Shown piece after piece: positions 10,502-21,469 of a stretch of 64,000 nt of DNA. The notes under the pieces were generated by a model. The model was given only the letters and a program-made list of their open reading frames with translations, ran no database searches and had not been told where the DNA came from. A program made the translations under genes and the position numbers. The DNA is from Marsupella aquatica (lineage: Eukaryota; Marchantiophyta): assembly GCA_973895155.1 (NCBI GenBank), contig OZ316898.1:15190001-15254000 (forward strand). The letters are read 5' to 3'. How positions within the stretch are numbered: position 1 is the stretch's first letter; each line of letters opens with the position of its first letter.

Positions 10502-12032
10502 TCAGTGCCCTCCTGAGTTTAGGAACCTTCCTGGTCTGCGATTGAACTCAAGGGCATGGTCCATGACCCTCACAAGTAGACTATTTCCTGCCTGTACAAT
10601 TGCACGCCTTGACACTGGGCCAGAAGGACGTTGTCCCACCTCATCTTCGTTGGGCAAGATGTCTGGGTCGTTTAAAGCCTCATCTGCCTCAGTCCACAAA
10701 TCATTTTGGGATATTACATAATTATGTAACTTCCCACATAGAGAGACCCATGTTACCAACCAGGCACTATCTTTGGGCCTATTTAATTGTGTCCTAACCT
10801 CCTTAAGAGAATGCCACCGTGATTTAAGCACTCCAATGCAATGTTCATTGGTGACATGGCACTTGGCCACACAGGTATTAAAATCCACTTTATCAACAAT
10901 CATGTCAGCCCTCTTGAAGGCACACACAACATGAGGTAATGCCTGGTACCCATTGTCCCCTAAGATGTACTGCCCCTCTCCAAATAAGTTGTTACTGTTC
11001 ACCTCTGTGCAGAACTTCCATAGAGGCGATTTTTGTAAGCAAGTCAAGTCAGAGCATGACCCAGGCATTCCTGCAAAAATGCACATCATTTCCATGTCAT
11101 AAAAAGTAACCATAAGAATAGCAACAAGTATTTACAGCCTCAATAAGAATAAGCCAAGTACGCTATGAGGGGTACCAGTACCTGAGAACATATACAGAAT
11201 TCTCCTTTTGTGGTCACATACCACCTGTACATTCACAGAGTATCTGCTCTTTCGGTCATAGTAGCATTCCCCGTGCTTAAATGGACGTTGGGCTAGGGGA
11301 AGAAGAGAACCGTCTATAAGGCCAACACATCCTGGGAACCCATGTGCAGCAAACTCCTGGCTCAAAACAGCTCGCTCGATCTCGTGATGTTGGCCACTGT
11401 ATGTAATCGTTAAGCACATTCTCCAGAGCTCTGAAACACCTATTGGAAAAGTTGATGAGACTCCCATTGCTGACCCCCCATGTGGGGATCATGTGGTTCA
11501 AGCATGCCCCATTACCGTCATGGCCTAGACAATCTAGGCAGACAGCCAACTGACGAACAATTGGTGCCTGTTTACAAAAGGAATCATTCTGAAACATAGG
11601 ACGTGGGGTTATAAGGTCCACAAGATTAAAGAATGAAGTTTTGGACATCCGAGTGAGTTGCCTGAATAATCTGTCTGGTAAATTATGGAAAAACTGAGTT
11701 GCAAATTCATTAGACTTAGGTGTTACATGCCGGGGCACCAAGTACCTTGAGTTGTACGGAACAAAGTACAACTCAAATAGGTCTGTTGGGTTTGCTTCCC
11801 AATCCCCAACATTGTCCTCCCTTTCAGAGTCAGATGAGGAATCTGCGTTAGAGGTGTCAGCATCATCTGATTTGCTGGAGACATAACCAGATGGGATATT
11901 CTCTAGAGAACCAATAGTCCCCTGGATGGAGTCCACATCAAAGTCGGATGTGGAATCCTGTAAAGCAATACTGACCTCAAGCTTTTGCTTGACAAGTCTC
12001 AACTGATTTTGCCTCTCAGAAACTCTTGGCAT
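10502..12032 (-). pseudogene. Harbinger (HARBI1-like, DDE_4) transposase, frameshifted
   Basis: This is a DDE-family nuclease that would cut and paste the element. Exon 1 runs from the ATG at 12032 to 11182, and exon 2 from 11070 to 10502, joined by GTACTG...TTTGCAG in phase. The N-terminus is acidic and serine-rich. Helix-rich sequence follows (FATQFFHNLPDRLFRQLTRM), then GFPGCVGLIDGSLLPL with the first catalytic Asp, MPGSCSDL with the second, and NEHCIGVLKSRW with the catalytic Glu. Near 11390-11400 the reading frame shifts by one base between YIQWPTSRDR and LSQEFAAHGF, so the copy cannot make a full protein unless that base is a sequencing error. The second exon is open to its natural stop. 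Confidence 0.85.
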
Positions 12033-12283
12033 GGTTTCCTGCAAGACAATTTGAAGGAATACATGTGCTAAGAAATATGGTAAATATTGCACAGAAATTG
12101 AGATGGATAAAATGACTTCAACACGCCAACAAATGAACACACGGGAGTTTATTTCTCAACAAACTTTTATTTCTGAAAAAAACAGAGTGTAGTACTGCAG
12201 CAATAAAAGTCCCGTGCTTTTGATGTCCTTAAAACCCTATGACAACCAGCCTCAATTGTTGTTATCTCAATTAAGGGTAGAGT

Positions 12284-12982
12284 TCAGTCATCTAGATCAG
12301 CCAACTTCAACTGCTCAACGAGGTCTGCAAGTATTTTTTTGGCACTGCTACGCTTAACAGGCGTACTAGGGGAAGCGTTTTCTGGGTCCTTCTTGGGTGT
12401 CCTATAGTCAGGGCTCATGGTACTAGAAGATCCAACATATTGGGGACCTGCCACATAGACTGGGTCATCAACAATGACCAGCCGTTGGACGTGCAATTCG
12501 TGTCCCCTAACTTCAAATGAGACCTGAAGCTTGGGACATTTTTGTACAATAGACTGAACCAAGCGTAACTGGTCTAGTTCAGCCAGTCGACTGAACTCAA
12601 ATGCAGAGCTGTTCAACAAAGTGCAGGCAGTATCCCAAATTAATGCCTTCGCAGGTTTGCAAGGTCCATGTGTTGCATCAAATAAAACAAGCTGGAATCT
12701 AAACTTTGCCTGCCCTGGTAATGTATGGCCACAACGTGGTCCGAACTCAAGGGATTTCCCACAAATAAGTCCATTGTCACATACATGTGGACAAGCAGAG
12801 TATGTAAATTTCCGGGGATATGCATTTCGTGCCACATAGTTAGCCGCCCAGACCAGGGAGGGGGGGTATTTTTTGAATTTCCCAGCAACCCTGTCGTTCT
12901 CAACGGTTGAAATGGGTGTCCACTGAGCCATGGCCTGAGCAAGAGAAAAAGAAACGCCTGAAATCAGGTAATCCATGGGCAT
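12284..12982 (-). CDS. RPA70-like zinc-ribbon OB-fold protein carried by the Harbinger element (about 232 aa)
   Basis: This resembles the C-terminal DNA-binding domain (DBD-C) of replication protein A large subunit, which binds single-stranded DNA through an OB fold with an inserted zinc ribbon. Visible features are FTYSACPHVCDN followed by ICGKS and PRCGH, giving a Cys cluster at about residues 78-104, then FRFQLVLFDATHGP, the strand expected after the ribbon. A Lys/Ser-rich tail (TPKKDPENASPSTPVKRSS) follows. The first in-frame ATG is at 12982; an AG immediately upstream of that exon suggests a 5' intron. The frame is intact, unlike the transposase beside it. RPA-like genes are well known in Helitrons; I do not know them as standard Harbinger cargo. 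It could also be a captured host fragment. Confidence 0.55.
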   Translation of the reverse strand: MPMDYLISGVSFSLAQAMAQWTPISTVENDRVAGKFKKYPPSLVWAANYVARNAYPRKFTYSACPHVCDNGLICGKSLEFGPRCGHTLPGQAKFRFQLVLFDATHGPCKPAKALIWDTACTLLNSSAFEFSRLAELDQLRLVQSIVQKCPKLQVSFEVRGHELHVQRLVIVDDPVYVAGPQYVGSSSTMSPDYRTPKKDPENASPSTPVKRSSAKKILADLVEQLKLADLDD

Positions 12983-13548
12983 TGTCTCCACCTAAGCCTC
13001 ATTGCAAAGAAAGCAATAGGAAATGTCAATACTGAGATGAACGACTCACCTCCGGCAAGTACTTCTTCTCAAAAACTCCCACGCGGCCTGCCGGTACTCC
13101 GCTCGCACACAATGTCTTGCTGCTTCAAACCCCGCTTCAGACGTCGCCCTCGCCCTGACACTTATCACACTGATAATCAATGGTCGCACGATATGCTCGG
13201 CTGGTGCTCACTGAAAATGTCGTAGAAAACAAAAGTTCTAGCTCGTGAGATGCGTCATTACGATACGTTCGAGTTCAAAAATGTCCAGCTGCGCTGAACG
13301 ATCTCCCGATTCCTTCCTCAATGTTTGAAACCGATATGGCTGTGTTGCGCGCGGTACGGTAGACAGAGGCATCGAGGAGAGTTAACCATGGTCATGTGCT
13401 ACCTGAGCCTAAACCCATATCCGCGGCCGCCCGGGTTGGCGCAAAAACCCGGGCGCAAAAGTGCGGAAGCCAACTCGGACGGTCGCACACTTTCTGCCCG
13501 CGTCCCGCGACGCGGGCTCCCAGGCGTGGGAAAAGTCCGTGTTTCATA

Positions 13549-13564
13549 AAGTTTGAGGCGCCCT
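13549..13564 (-). repeat. Right terminal inverted repeat of Harbinger element
   Basis: This is the complement of AGGGCGCCTCAAACTT; AAT follows at 13565-13567. Confidence 0.75.
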
Positions 13565-13567
13565 AAT

Positions 13568-13908
13568 GGGGAGGGAAAGGAAAGCAAATGCAAAGGATAA
13601 GACGGGAGTGTGACAATACAAGAGTAGAGAAGGTTTTTTTAAACATTTTTTCCACTCTCCCAAACAAAGTTGTCGCCCCCTCTCTCCTAAAAGTCATTGC
13701 CACCATCACAGTCTCTCCCCACCAAAAAACCCTCCAAGAAAACTCTAATCCCTACCTCCCTTCCAATACCCTTGGCCCCTCCCTTTAACGCATGCACCCA
13801 TCCCAGTACCTTTTTCCCCTAGATTTTTGAAACATGAAGGATTCGTTGAAAAGCATCCAAGGTGAAGAAACTTAGGGCGACTTTGACAGAACGAATCCAA
13901 AGAAACAA
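13568..13908. other. Unannotated spacer between transposons
   Basis: AT- and pyrimidine-rich sequence between the Harbinger and copia elements. I see no gene or repeat in it. Confidence 0.5.
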
Positions 13909-13913
13909 ATCCA

Positions 13914-14048
13914 TGTTACAAACCATATACTCCAACAATGTAATGAATCTTATTCATGTGTCCAATATATATACATGAGGTAGTTGAGTTAGATCTTGGT
14001 TAGATCTTAACTCGGGTTAAGATATCTAATCCTAGTTAGGGTATAACA
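13914..14048 (-). repeat. 3' LTR of the large copia element
   Basis: 135 bp, identical to 20178-20312. Confidence 0.96.
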
Positions 14049-14058
14049 CTCCCCCTTG
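14049..14058 (-). promoter_or_regulatory. Polypurine tract of the large copia element
   Basis: On the minus strand CCAAGGGGGAG lies directly before the 3' LTR. This is the expected position for the plus-strand primer. Confidence 0.8.
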
Positions 14059-14407
14059 GGTGTTATAGTTTTTGATGAAATTATAACGACCAATCTAAGT
14101 TGCTATCAGTTAGATATCTTCTACCTATGTTATATTGTGAGATGATGGAGGTGCAGTCTCATTAAAACCTTCCCTACTAACATCATGGAAGGAAAGAGTA
14201 TTGCCACCTTCCATCTCTTTTGTATGATCTATTTTGAATGTATGTTAGGTCTAGAATACAATATTGGTTTTATTTGTGTTTTCTATGTTGTTAGGCTCCA
14301 TGGAGGTTGTTGTCTCCATTGTACTGTATTTGAGTTATTGGTGTTCTTGGGGATGTCTTGATCTCCTTTGTGGTAGTATTGATGGTTTGCTTCTTCATAG
14401 TAAGTAG

Positions 14408-17390
14408 TCATTCTTCTTCAATAGTGTTGTTGTAGAAAAATCCATTCTCCCCCTCAATGTTAGAATCCTGCATCAGTTTCTTAAGACTTCGCATCCCCAA
14501 GAGGTGAGTTAGTGTTCTATGAGTAGATGGGGGTAGAGATTTTGTTAGGATGTCGGCTAGGTTCTTGTCTCCTGAAATCCATTGTATGTCGATGTCTTTT
14601 CCTTGTTGTTCATGTGAGAAAAAGAACTTGGGTGCAATATGTTTTGTGCGTTCACCTTTTATAAATCCTGATTTGATTTGAGTGATGCATGACATATTGT
14701 CTTCAAATATAGTTGTAGGCATGGTTAAGTTTTGTTTACCTGTTTGAATAAGAATATGGTCTATTACTTGCCTTAGCCATAAACATTCTCTAGTAGCCTC
14801 ATAAAGGGCAATAATTTCTGAATGGTTTGAAGAAGTGGTTGCAAGTGTTTGCTTAGTACTTCTCCAAGATATTGGTGTTGATCCCATTAAGAATATATAT
14901 CCTGTTTGAGATCTACCGTCATGTGGATCAGAAAGGTATCCGGCGTCAACATATCCTTTCAACTTATGGTTATCCTCATTAGGAAAATATAGGCCGAGGT
15001 CGGATGTACCATTAAGGTATCTGAAAATCCGTTTTAGCCCGTTCCAATGTCTTATAGTGGGTTGAGAACTATGTCTCGCCAGTAGGTTGACAGAAAATGC
15101 TATGTCTGGTCTTGTTTGATTAGATAAAAACATAAGAGCACCGATAGCCGAAAGGTATGGCATATCTGAACCTAATATAGGTTTGAATTCTTCTCTTTTT
15201 CTAAACATATCCTTATCCTTATCAAGGGTACGGATGTCCATGGGGGATTTAACAGGCTTCAACATATTCATTCTGAATTGTTGTAATGTTTTCTTTGTGT
15301 AAGTAGTTTGGTGTAAAAGAATGCCTTTTTCCAAATGTTCAAATTGGAGTCCAATGCAATAAGAAGTTCTGCCCATGTCTCTCATTTCAAATACGCTTTT
15401 TAGTGTTTGCATTGACTCATTCATCATCTTTTTCGTACCAAGGAGGTTGAGGTCATCAACATATATAGCGATGATTATGAATTCAGGTCCTTCATGCTTT
15501 ATAAATAAGCAAGGAGCTATTTCAGAATTCTTATATCCCATGGATATCATTTGATTTTTGAATCTCTGGTACCATGTACGTCCACTCTGTTTGAGTCCGT
15601 AAAGGGAACTAAGGACTTGAACTGCATACCGGGTCTTTGCTCCGGTTGCCTTATGATCCTTTCTAGGTTCTTGTAATGCAATTGCTTTGGAAGCATTGTG
15701 GAGTACCAATTTGTTCATATAGTCAAATGATTTTGCACTATTATCATTGTGCATATGTGGATTATGTTTTGAATTTGCATGGAAGTTTACTCTCTCAATG
15801 AGTTCAGGCGGGGCTTCCATATAAATCACGTTGTCCAGTTTACCATAAAGGTAAGCGGTAACAACATCCATTTGTTGCATTAGCAGTTTGTTGTGTATAG
15901 CAAATGCTATCAAATAGCGGTATGTGGTGACGTCCATGACAGGTGAGTATGTCAGGGCATAGTCAGTTCCATAAACTTGTGTGTAGCCTTTAGCAACCAG
16001 CCTAGCTTTATATCTTAGTATTTCTCCTTGTGAGTTTCGCTTTTTAACAAATGTCATCCTATATCCCGTGAGGTGTTGGTCTAGGGAAGCTACGGTTATA
16101 GGTCCAAAGACTTTTCTAGATATCAAGGAGTCTAATTCGGAGTTCATGGCCTCTTGCCATTTGCTCCAATCTATTTGTTTTTGTGCTTCGGTCACTGATT
16201 TGGGATCTGGTAGGTTGTTAATATCATTTGCTACATGAGAGGCAAATATGAGATCAGGGTTGATCATCATTCTATCTAGTATGTTACCAGTGGAGTTGTA
16301 GTTAATGGCTATCTCTGGTTGGGATGGTGGTCTCGTATGGTTGGTTGGTGTAGGAGGTCTACGCTTGTTTCTAGGTTGTTTGTCGACTGCTCCTAGTGGT
16401 CTCCCTCTTTTGAGTTGTGGGAGTGTGTCAGAGGATAGTCTCTGATCTTGTATGCGGGATGGTGTATTAGCCGCTGGTATATGGGATTTAGTTACATGTG
16501 TAGCATCAGCAAATGAGTCGGGTAAGGACTCCATGATCTTGGTTAATTGAAGTATCCTATTGACTTCTAGTTCAGTTTGGTTAGTTCGAGGATCTGGGCA
16601 AAGTGCCGGGGAAGCTTGCCATGTGAGTGTTTTGGTGTATGACTTATGTTTTCCCTCTTGCGTGTTAATGGTTGGGAAAATGTTTTCATAGAAATGGCAA
16701 TCGCTGAAACGGGCTTTGAATATGTCAGTGGTTGTAGGTTCCATGTATCGTATGATAGATGTTGAGTCAAATCCTACATAGATGCCTTTCCTCCGTTGTG
16801 GTCCCATTTTGGTTCTATGAGGACCTAGTATGGGGATGAGGACTTGGCATCCAAATATTCTTAGGTGTGAGATATTTGGTGGTTGCCCGAAAGCTAGGTG
16901 ATAAGGTGTGTTGCTGTTAAAGGCTGATGGTCTATAAAGGAGTAGGGTTGCAGCATGTAATACTGCATGGCCCCATGCTGATGTTGGGAGTGATGATTGC
17001 ATTAATAGTGGTCTAGCAATCTGTTGTATACGTTTAATAAGTGACTCCGCTAGTCCATTCTGGAAGTGGACATGGGGTACATTATGTTGGGAGTCAATTC
17101 CATTTATTGTGCAGAAGTCATCAAAGGTTCTAGAAGTGAATTCACCAGCTCCATCAGTTCTAAGGGTTCTAATTGGATTTTCAGGGAATTGTGACCTTAG
17201 TCTTAAGATGTGTGTAAGGATTCTGGGGAAGACTAGGTTGCGGGTTGATAATAAGGATACTCTGGACCACTTAGAACTGGCGTCTATCACTACCAAGAAG
17301 TATCGAAATGGTCCACTTGGTGGGTCGATTGGTCCACATACGTCCGCATGGAGTCTCTCAAAGGAATGCGGGGATATGGTTTTTGGTTTT
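14408..17390 (-). pseudogene. Copia Pol: integrase core, reverse transcriptase, RNase H
   Basis: The integrase core begins HADVCGPID (first Asp), then LRTDGAGEFTS (second Asp), then the Glu in NGLAESLIKR. A long basic linker follows. RT starts around the EAMNSELDSLISRKV region and has its YVDD active site near 15450-15467. RNase H near the C-terminus has ATTSSNHSEIIALYEA and the EDN in FEDNMSCI. The ~962-codon frame is open to the stop at 14408. The frame is one base off from the upstream gag frame, and the switch falls in an A-rich run (about 17370-17400) inside integrase. I therefore call it broken; a ribosomal shift or a sequencing error are alternatives. Confidence 0.88.
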
Positions 17391-19013
17391 TGGGATGGAG
17401 GGGGTGGTAATCATCTTGCCCTGGGAGCAGGCAATGCATGGTTTTTGGAATGACCTTGGGTGACAGGTCTTTGGTATTCCTGTTGAGTTGTTGACTATCC
17501 TATGGAACATGCTGGTTCCTGGGTGTCCCAATCTCATGTGCCATGTCTCGGTGATATCTTTGGATTCGACCCCTAGGTTATAACATTGGTTTTGGGTGAT
17601 GTAGAACCCTGAAGGGTGGGTCGAGATGGTTTCTCTAATGATTATCCCTCCTGGTGAGTGTGATGTTATTTGCAGTACTTCTTGTAAGTTTTGGATGTTT
17701 GTTTGGATATGGTAGTTGTTGGCTCTAATATCTTGGAAACTCAGAAGGTTCCTTCTTGCTTTGGGGGCATATATGGCTGATGGGCATCTAATTATTGTGC
17801 CTCCAGGGAGAGTTAAGGTGGCTCTTCCGTGACCTTCTTCTATTTGGCTTTCTCCGGTTATAGTGATTATTTGTCTTTGGGAAGGGATAATTTCATGGAA
17901 ATATTTTCTATTTCGGAGGATGGTGTGTGATGTACCGCTGTCTATAATGCATACATCTATATCCTCTAGCTCAGGTGGGGGGTCTACCATATAAATTTCT
18001 GGTATAATCTCAGGTGATTCCAGGTAAACTCCATGGGTTTCAAGTTTTGATCCATCTAAACTTTGTTTGTAGAGTTTCACAAGATGGGCTGGGGCATGGC
18101 ATACCTTTTTGGTGTGACCTTTTGTACCGCACCTGAAGCATGTGATTGAGCTGTTTGAGTTGTTTCTTGGCTTCTCTTGGTAGTCGTTGCGGCCTCGTTT
18201 CCATGTGGTCCTTCCGGGGAAATTGTTTCTTCCACGGCCCCTTCCGCGGTTGCTGAATCCTCCTCTGGGTCCTCCTCTGTAGGAGTAGTTCGATCGTCCT
18301 CCCTTCATTCCTCTTCCCCTATATGAGCCTCTCCCCCTGAATTTACTTGTATTTCTATCATAAGGTGTGGTCAAGTTAGCTTCTCTCAGTTTCTCGTTTA
18401 TAATTAAGTTCGTCTCAGTGGTGGCAGGTATTGGGAGTGTACCCGGGGGTCTATCCTTTGCATTTGTCATGAGTAGGATTGAGTTTTGTTCTGCCAAGAG
18501 CATGTGTGCTATTAGTGCTGAGTATTTAGTGAATGCCATGTTTCTATACTGGTTTGAGATTACTAAGTTTGTAGGGTGAAATGTTGCTAGTGTCTTTTCG
18601 ATTTGTTGTTTATCATTCACTGGTTCACCGCACATTTGGAGTTCGTTCGAGATGCGGAACATCTCGCTGTTGTATAAGTCTACCATTTTGAAATCTTGCA
18701 CTCTTAAGGTTACCCATGCTTGTAGCGCATTTGGTAAGTTTATAGTTGTTATGTGTTCAAATCTCTCTTTCAATGCATCCCATAGGAGCCTTGGGTTGTA
18801 TATCGTCTTATATTGATGTTTTAATGGTTCTATTAAGTGGTGTCTTAGTAGGACTAATGCTTGGGCCTTCTGGTATTGGTCCACCCCAATGTCGGTATGT
18901 ATTGTTTCTGGGATTCTTTTTGCGGTGAGGTTAACCTCCACGTCTATTGTCCAATCATTATAGTTCTTCCCGTCAATTCTTAGTGCTGGGAATAATAGTT
19001 TCTCCATTGCCAT
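17358..19013 (-). CDS. Copia Gag, protease and integrase zinc-binding region
   Basis: 551 codons from the ATG at 19013. It has an N-terminal gag domain and an Arg/Gly-rich stretch. It then has a CCHC knuckle (CFRCGTKGHTKKVC, about residue 285-300), the protease site IIDSGTSHTIL (about residue 358), and the HHCC zinc motif of integrase (HMRLGH ... CIAC). Its stop at 17358 comes from the frame change described for the pol segment. Gag and protease parts look intact. The gag of the 5.0-6.9 kb element is clearly related but divergent. Confidence 0.92.
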   Translation of the reverse strand: MAMEKLLFPALRIDGKNYNDWTIDVEVNLTAKRIPETIHTDIGVDQYQKAQALVLLRHHLIEPLKHQYKTIYNPRLLWDALKERFEHITTINLPNALQAWVTLRVQDFKMVDLYNSEMFRISNELQMCGEPVNDKQQIEKTLATFHPTNLVISNQYRNMAFTKYSALIAHMLLAEQNSILLMTNAKDRPPGTLPIPATTETNLIINEKLREANLTTPYDRNTSKFRGRGSYRGRGMKGGRSNYSYRGGPRGGFSNRGRGRGRNNFPGRTTWKRGRNDYQEKPRNNSNSSITCFRCGTKGHTKKVCHAPAHLVKLYKQSLDGSKLETHGVYLESPEIIPEIYMVDPPPELEDIDVCIIDSGTSHTILRNRKYFHEIIPSQRQIITITGESQIEEGHGRATLTLPGGTIIRCPSAIYAPKARRNLLSFQDIRANNYHIQTNIQNLQEVLQITSHSPGGIIIRETISTHPSGFYITQNQCYNLGVESKDITETWHMRLGHPGTSMFHRIVNNSTGIPKTCHPRSFQKPCIACSQGKMITTPSIPKTKNHIPAFL

Positions 19014-20163
19014 CTTGGGCTAATATGGGTTCACCTTGTAAATGTATGCAATTAAGGAGGGTTCAATGGAGTTTTGCACTTAGCTATTATTTTGTGGTGG
19101 ATCAGCTTCGCTTGCTCCTTTCTTTTGGTATTCACTATTCTTCAGGTTTGGTCCCGGTATGATTGGATTCTTCCTTCTTAGGTGGGTGGAAAGGAGAATT
19201 GGGGGTCGCTGCCCTTGCTTGTACGTTTTCGGTCTGGGGCTCGCGTTTGCTCTCTTCGCTATGGTGTGCTTGGTCTTTCTCTCTCAGTCCTGCGGTGCTC
19301 TATTGCTCAGGTCTTCTTTCGTTCTCTGTGGATGGTGCTGCTTTTTTTTTTCTTGAACCCAATTCCTTCGGCTCTCTTCAGTGTGTTAATTTGCCTGGGA
19401 CTCTTCTATGTTCGCGTTTTATCTCTCAGAGTCTTCTCTGCAATTTTTGTGTATTTCTTTATTCTGCTCTTCTTGTGTGGGATCGATCCGCTTTGACTTC
19501 AGTCAGGGTCCCTATACGGGTGGTTTCAATTCGGTGTGGGATGGTGTGCCGATGAAGTCCTTATCGATCTTCTGTTTCGTTTCGTCTTGTTTCAACGCTG
19601 CGCTGTCTCAAGTGTGGGTCCGAGAGTCAGTGGCTACAGGCGGCGAAGCGTCGAATTGTGAATTCAGTGGCTACATGCGGCGAGCGTCGAATTGTGTCTG
19701 AGTTGTGTCTGGATTGTGTGGTGCTATCTGCGGAACGGCGCCTCATGGCTTTGTCCGGGGCTTGGTCTTCGTGTTGAGTTGGCGCTATCGTTCCTTCAAG
19801 TGTGCTATGCGTCGTCTGCGGGATTTGTCTTGAGTTGCTGTGGGTTTCAAGAAGTTCTACTCTTCTGCCGATTTCCTTTCGTTTCAATTCCTTCGGATTA
19901 GACTGCGGCTGGCCCTTCGTGTTTCTGTTTTCGTTCTGTCTCTATGGTCCTACTGTTTGCCTATTGCTGGCTGGCTCACGAGATCTCTTGATGGTGGTCT
20001 ATCGTTCTCAAGCCATAGACGAACAGTGGCCCATATCATTCCACTCAAGGTTTCTATCAAGAAATGGCCCTCAAATGTGGCCAAAAGTGCTCATCTTTTG
20101 GGAAAAACTCTTCGGATCTCCCCTTATGGTTTAGCACCTCTTCGTGGAGAAAAAAAATTGCAT
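19014..20163 (-). other. 5' leader of the large copia element
   Basis: About 1.1 kb between primer site and gag start, unusually long for a copia element. Several open frames on the plus strand here are rich in Ser, Phe and Leu and look like chance frames in pyrimidine-rich DNA. No gene recognised. Confidence 0.6.
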
Positions 20164-20177
20164 TCATGCTGATAACG
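20164..20177 (-). promoter_or_regulatory. Probable tRNA primer-binding site of the large copia element
   Basis: On the minus strand CGTTATCAGCATGA follows the 5' LTR. It shares GTTATCAGCA with the site in the gag-only element. Confidence 0.55.
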
Positions 20178-20312
20178 TGTTACAAACCATATACTCCAAC
20201 AATGTAATGAATCTTATTCATGTGTCCAATATATATACATGAGGTAGTTGAGTTAGATCTTGGTTAGATCTTAACTCGGGTTAAGATATCTAATCCTAGT
20301 TAGGGTATAACA
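20178..20312 (-). repeat. 5' LTR of the large copia element
   Basis: 135 bp, identical to 13914-14048. Confidence 0.96.
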
Positions 20313-20317
20313 ATCCA

Positions 20318-20630
20318 ACATATTTTTGTTTGATTAAGAAACTCAGAAGTGAAAGGAAGCTTTCAACAGTAATTTTTGGCGAAAGCAAATCCAACTAAAT
20401 TCTAGCGCCACATTCCTTCCATGAAAATGGCCTGAAATTTTAGCACCATAGTTAGTACAGTATAGTTTGGAAACTTTCAGGTCAACCTGTCTCAGGTTCG
20501 GAAAATTAATCCGTGGACCCCCATGTTATTTTAGAGACAGTTATCTAGAAAGCCTAGATGGACCTCCAAATCTTAAGAAAAAAATTTCAAAAATGGACAA
20601 GTCAATGTTTGACACTTGAAACAATTGTTA
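20318..20630. other. Short host spacer between copia and gypsy element A
   Basis: AT-rich sequence with no gene or repeat that I recognise. Confidence 0.5.
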
Positions 20631-20634
20631 AACT

Positions 20635-20992
20635 TGTCATGCCGAGGGACAATGCCTCTTATGCACATCGGCATGTCCCTCGCCTGCCCGCTAGGTATGT
20701 AGTTAGGGCTAGTGTACTACCTGAGTTAGCGACATGTTCTTGTAGCAAGTCTGGGCCGTTCTTGAAGCAAATGTGCTTGTTAGTGTGACGCCAGGACTTT
20801 GCTTGCTTAGGGCATGTCTTTCTTTGTGGGTTTTTCAGTTCTTCTTGAATCGCTGTTGACAGAGCTCAGATAGTGCTTGTCGGTTCCGTACACGGGATTC
20901 ACACAGTGATTCGTTAGATGCTCCCGGCCGATCTTGGCATCCTGCCGATTTTCGATTCGATTTCAGTACAATTGTTTCTCTTACGCCTTTTA
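20635..20992 (+). repeat. Terminal block X1 of element A
   Basis: It starts TGTCATGCCGAGGGAC and is about 97% identical to 28374-28732. It is not followed by block Y. It contains an internal inverted repeat, ATGCCGAGGGACA against TGTCCCTCG, within its first 60 bp. Confidence 0.9.
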
Positions 20993-21469
20993 TTCAAGAA
21001 GAACTCTGTCGCCGGGTTAGCGGTGAAGGGAAGAAGATCGGAGACGCTGTGCTTCTCAATTACTCGAGACAGTTGACGCTTTTCCGCTGATGCCGGTGCA
21101 ATTTCTATGGAAAAATGCTGAGCGATGGGGTGGAAGTTATGATTTTAAGTGTATACACTTAAGTATACACTTAAGTCAAACAAGCCCCCCTCCCTCGTTT
21201 TCCTTCACGTTTTTTTTGCCCAGGCTTTTCTTTTTCGGCCACAACCTGTTTCGCGACTTGCTGTTATCGATTGCCGCATCTACGCCGACTGCACAGGGCG
21301 CACCTGTGCTCGCGTTTTTAACAACTCCCTAGTACGACTGCCTCGGCCACCGCGCGCCCCTTTTCTTTCGCCCTTTTTCGCATTGCCAAACCTCAAAGTT
21401 CCTCCCTCCGTTTGTTTTCCTGCCTTTATCTCGCAGGCTGTGCGTATAGGGCATTGTGTCTCCCACTGC

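Larger units (their letters stand above)
7043..13564. mobile_element. PIF/Harbinger-type DNA transposon with RPA-like ORF
   Basis: The ends form inverted repeats: AGGGCGTCTCAAACTT at 7043-7058, and the complement of AGGGCGCCTCAAACTT at 13549-13564, with one mismatch in 16. They are flanked by AAT on both sides (7040-7042 and 13565-13567), a 3-bp duplication as expected for this superfamily, though not the usual TWA. Inside are a MYB/SANT-like ORF (+), a Harbinger DDE transposase (-), an unrecognised broken ORF (-) and an RPA-like ORF (-). Transposase and MYB-like ORF both carry frame breaks, so this copy is not autonomous as it reads. The GC-rich subterminal regions on both sides (7060-7110 and 13420-13530) contain further CGCGGGC-type inverted motifs. 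Confidence 0.82.
13909..20317 (-). mobile_element. Nearly intact Ty1/copia retrotransposon with target duplication
   Basis: LTRs of 135 bp (13914-14048 and 20178-20312) start TGTTACAAACC, end GGGTATAACA, and are identical. The target duplication ATCCA is at 13909-13913 and 20313-20317. On the minus strand the order is 5' LTR, primer site, 1.1-kb leader, gag-protease-integrase start, integrase-RT-RNase H, polypurine tract, 3' LTR. This is the copia order with integrase before RT. The only break I can see is a one-base frame change near 17370-17400. Identical LTRs mean a recent insertion. Confidence 0.95.

Noticed and set aside
19159-20172. Series of plus-strand open frames in the copia leader
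   Set aside because: They overlap in several frames, are rich in Ser, Phe and Leu, and lie in a pyrimidine-rich non-coding leader of a minus-strand element.
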